NCBI GenBank assembly: GCA_913057255.1
Contig: CAJXNU010000006.1
Span: 1-33,853, forward strand
Source: an uncultured Wenzhouxiangella sp.
GTDB taxonomy: Bacteria; Pseudomonadota; Gammaproteobacteria; Xanthomonadales; Wenzhouxiangellaceae
Length of the DNA: 33,853 nucleotides
Direction of reading: 5' to 3'
A program made the position numbers and the translations under genes. This document shows positions 32,322-33,853 of this stretch, one piece after another (positions within the stretch are counted from its first letter, which is position 1; every line of letters begins with the position of its first letter). Under the pieces are notes generated by a model that was not told the origin of the DNA, did no database searches, and was given only the letters and a program-made list of their open reading frames with translations.

Positions 32322-33853
32322 TTGACTGCCACTGACCCGCTAAAATCCCCCCATTACCGATGGCGTCGCCTGCGTGCCAGGCTGTTTAATGGGGTCGCCA
32401 TGGTGGTGATTGGCTTAGCGGTTGTGGTCGGGGTGACTCGATTGTTGTTGCCCCATATCGGAGAATTCAAGCCAGATCTGGAACGCTACCTGTCTGCCGA
32501 GCTCAATGCCGAGGTGGAGATTGGGTCAATGCAAGCCGCTTGGCCGGGACTGGTACCGACCCTGACGCTTGATGATGTCACCGTTGTTCCCAACACAGGC
32601 TCAGCGCTCAGCTTAGATACGGCCGTTTTCGAGATCAATTGGCTGAGGCTATTCCACTCTCGACGAGCGCCGCTAGAGGTCATCTTGGTCGGCCCGTCCG
32701 TCTCACTGATCGAAACGGCCAGCGGTCAATGGCAAGTGGCCTGGATGACAGACGCTGATGATCCGGGGGGCGTGGGCGATGTTGAAACGCCCAGTCGTGA
32801 TTCGGTGCCCAAGTTGCCCGAATGGTTGGGCGTATCCATCCGGGCCGCTTCTCTCAACTTAGAGCCCATCAATCAAGCGCCCATTGGCCTGTATGTGGCT
32901 GAGGCTAATTTTGCCAAGCGGGGCGATGAATACCGCTTATCGGGTTGGCTGGCCGCTGGAGCCAATGACAAAGAGCAGGTCCAATTTCGTTTGCTGATGG
33001 TGCAACAGCAAGCGCGCTGGGTTCGTGCACAAGCGTGGCTCAACGCGAAAGAAATTTCTCTCGACTATTGGTTGCGAGAAACTGGCGTGACAGACCAAAT
33101 TGAGGTGGCCACTGAACTGACCTTGGAGGCCTGGCTGACATGGGATGAGCAAGCAGGGGGTCGGGTCGATTCAAGCTGGTTGCTCACAGGGCCTCATGGT
33201 GAGGTGGAGGGCGAGGGTTCCGTTGAGCGTTGGCCGAGTGCAGACAAGCCATCCACTGAACGGGCTTGGGCAGCAGAGCTATTCCATCTTAATTTCAATG
33301 ATCAATCGGTGGTGTCCTCTCTGGCCTGGGCACAGCACAGCACGCTTCAAGGCTTATGGGTCGAGTTTGCGGACCTGGCCTCACTGCATCAAGCGCTCGA
33401 TCCTTGGTTGAGTTCAGATGCGCGCTGGCCATCGATGTTGTCGGGCCAACTAAAAGACATTGTGTTGACCGCTGATTCAGGCCGTCACTTTCACGAAGCT
33501 GATGGCGTGGTCAAAGACTTGGCCATTGTCATCGATCAATCCAATTTTTCATTGCAGGGGCTTGATGCCACCTTGGCTCGAGCTGGGGACCGACTGCGCG
33601 TGGTGCCTGATGGCCAACCCCAATTGATCTGGCCTGATGTGTTGAAAGGTGAGATCAAGGTGGATCAAGTGGAAGGAGAGATTTTCTTCTCACCTCAACA
33701 GGTCGAGTTTCGAGAGATTCAGGTGGAGAGCCCCTCAGTATCAGCGAGACTCAATGGCTCGATCTACACCACATCCGAGCGGCCATTTCTTGATTTATTA
33801 ATTGAAGCGCCTCGCATAGAAGAGGTCGATGTCCGACCTTATTTGCCACACAA
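32322..33853 (+). CDS. yhdP: YhdP family AsmA-like envelope protein, N-terminal part (runs off window)
   Basis: The first 510 codons of a large AsmA-like protein. YhdP-type proteins bridge inner and outer membranes and carry phospholipids outward with TamB and YdbH. TTG 32322 has GAGGTGAG just upstream and opens 10 bases after rng. An inner-membrane anchor lies at about residues 27-44 (MVVIGLAVVVGVTRLLL), followed by LPHIGEFKPDLERYLSAELN and IGSMQAAWPGLVPTLTLDDV, the normal YhdP start. A long beta-rich periplasmic region continues to the edge, where VDVRPYLPH resembles the family's YLP motif. The frame has no stop in the window. The order maf-rng-yhdP is the same as in E. coli. The C-terminus and tldD would lie beyond. 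Confidence 0.9.
   Translation, partial: MTATDPLKSPHYRWRRLRARLFNGVAMVVIGLAVVVGVTRLLLPHIGEFKPDLERYLSAELNAEVEIGSMQAAWPGLVPTLTLDDVTVVPNTGSALSLDTAVFEINWLRLFHSRRAPLEVILVGPSVSLIETASGQWQVAWMTDADDPGGVGDVETPSRDSVPKLPEWLGVSIRAASLNLEPINQAPIGLYVAEANFAKRGDEYRLSGWLAAGANDKEQVQFRLLMVQQQARWVRAQAWLNAKEISLDYWLRETGVTDQIEVATELTLEAWLTWDEQAGGRVDSSWLLTGPHGEVEGEGSVERWPSADKPSTERAWAAELFHLNFNDQSVVSSLAWAQHSTLQGLWVEFADLASLHQALDPWLSSDARWPSMLSGQLKDIVLTADSGRHFHEADGVVKDLAIVIDQSNFSLQGLDATLARAGDRLRVVPDGQPQLIWPDVLKGEIKVDQVEGEIFFSPQQVEFREIQVESPSVSARLNGSIYTTSERPFLDLLIEAPRIEEVDVRPYLPH

Noticed and set aside
1-33853. Mobile elements, CRISPR arrays, tRNA or rRNA genes, attachment sites
   Set aside because: None seen: no transposase, integrase or phage protein, no regularly spaced repeats, and almost no intergenic room for RNA genes outside 22451-22924.

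Overview
The window looks like a chromosomal housekeeping segment of a gammaproteobacterium. SpeD, YheS, NudE, ErpA, RNase G, YhdP and the leuS-lptE-holA-nadD-rsfS-rlmH block all read like relatives of the Escherichia/Pseudomonas proteins, and the type II secretion genes support a diderm. The Pgi is the short Xanthomonas-like form. Base composition looks even across the window. I see no tRNA, rRNA, CRISPR array, insertion sequence or phage gene. A genus cannot be fixed from this sequence.

Layout. (1) 1-4343: the first 23 codons of an aspartokinase leave on the minus strand, divergent from speD. speD converges on the ABC-F gene yheS with a 4-base stop-codon overlap. A DAACS-family symporter follows and ends at a bidirectional terminator. 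(2) 4404-8234, minus strand: rsmE and prmA, translationally coupled, then a membrane pyrophosphatase. (3) 8310-14993, plus strand: a tight type II secretion operon gspGHIJKLMN, running with stop/start overlaps into an inositol-monophosphatase/histidinol-phosphatase gene and nudE. The gspC, D, E and F genes are not here. (4) 15085-17650: erpA, an AmpE-like membrane protein gene and a secreted metal-dependent amidohydrolase. (5) 17580-22450, minus strand: a four-gene operon of a DUF3429-type membrane protein, an ABC ATPase, a large FtsX-type permease and a CrtC/AttH lipocalin-like protein. Its last gene overlaps the amidohydrolase gene tail to tail. (6) 22451-22924: the only long stretch without a recognised gene. 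It holds two candidate small-RNA units on opposite strands. (7) 22925-33853, plus strand: pgi, leuS, lptE, holA, nadD, rsfS, rlmH, maf, rng and the first part of yhdP, which runs off the window.

Functional themes are translation and ribosome care (LeuRS, PrmA, RsmE, RlmH, RsfS, YheS, RNase G), envelope assembly and export (GspG-N, LptE, YhdP, the ABC/AttH-type system), energy and central metabolism (Pgi, membrane PPase, NadD, SpeD), Fe-S insertion (ErpA) and nucleotide housekeeping (NudE, Maf). Most genes within each block overlap by 4 bases (ATGA, GTGA or TTGA), so translational coupling and long polycistronic messages are likely. The best candidates for something undescribed are the two RNA-like units at 22553-22845. 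Of these, the minus-strand one shows a pyrimidine-rich, anti-Shine-Dalgarno-like loop inside a perfect 8-bp stem, followed by a terminator.
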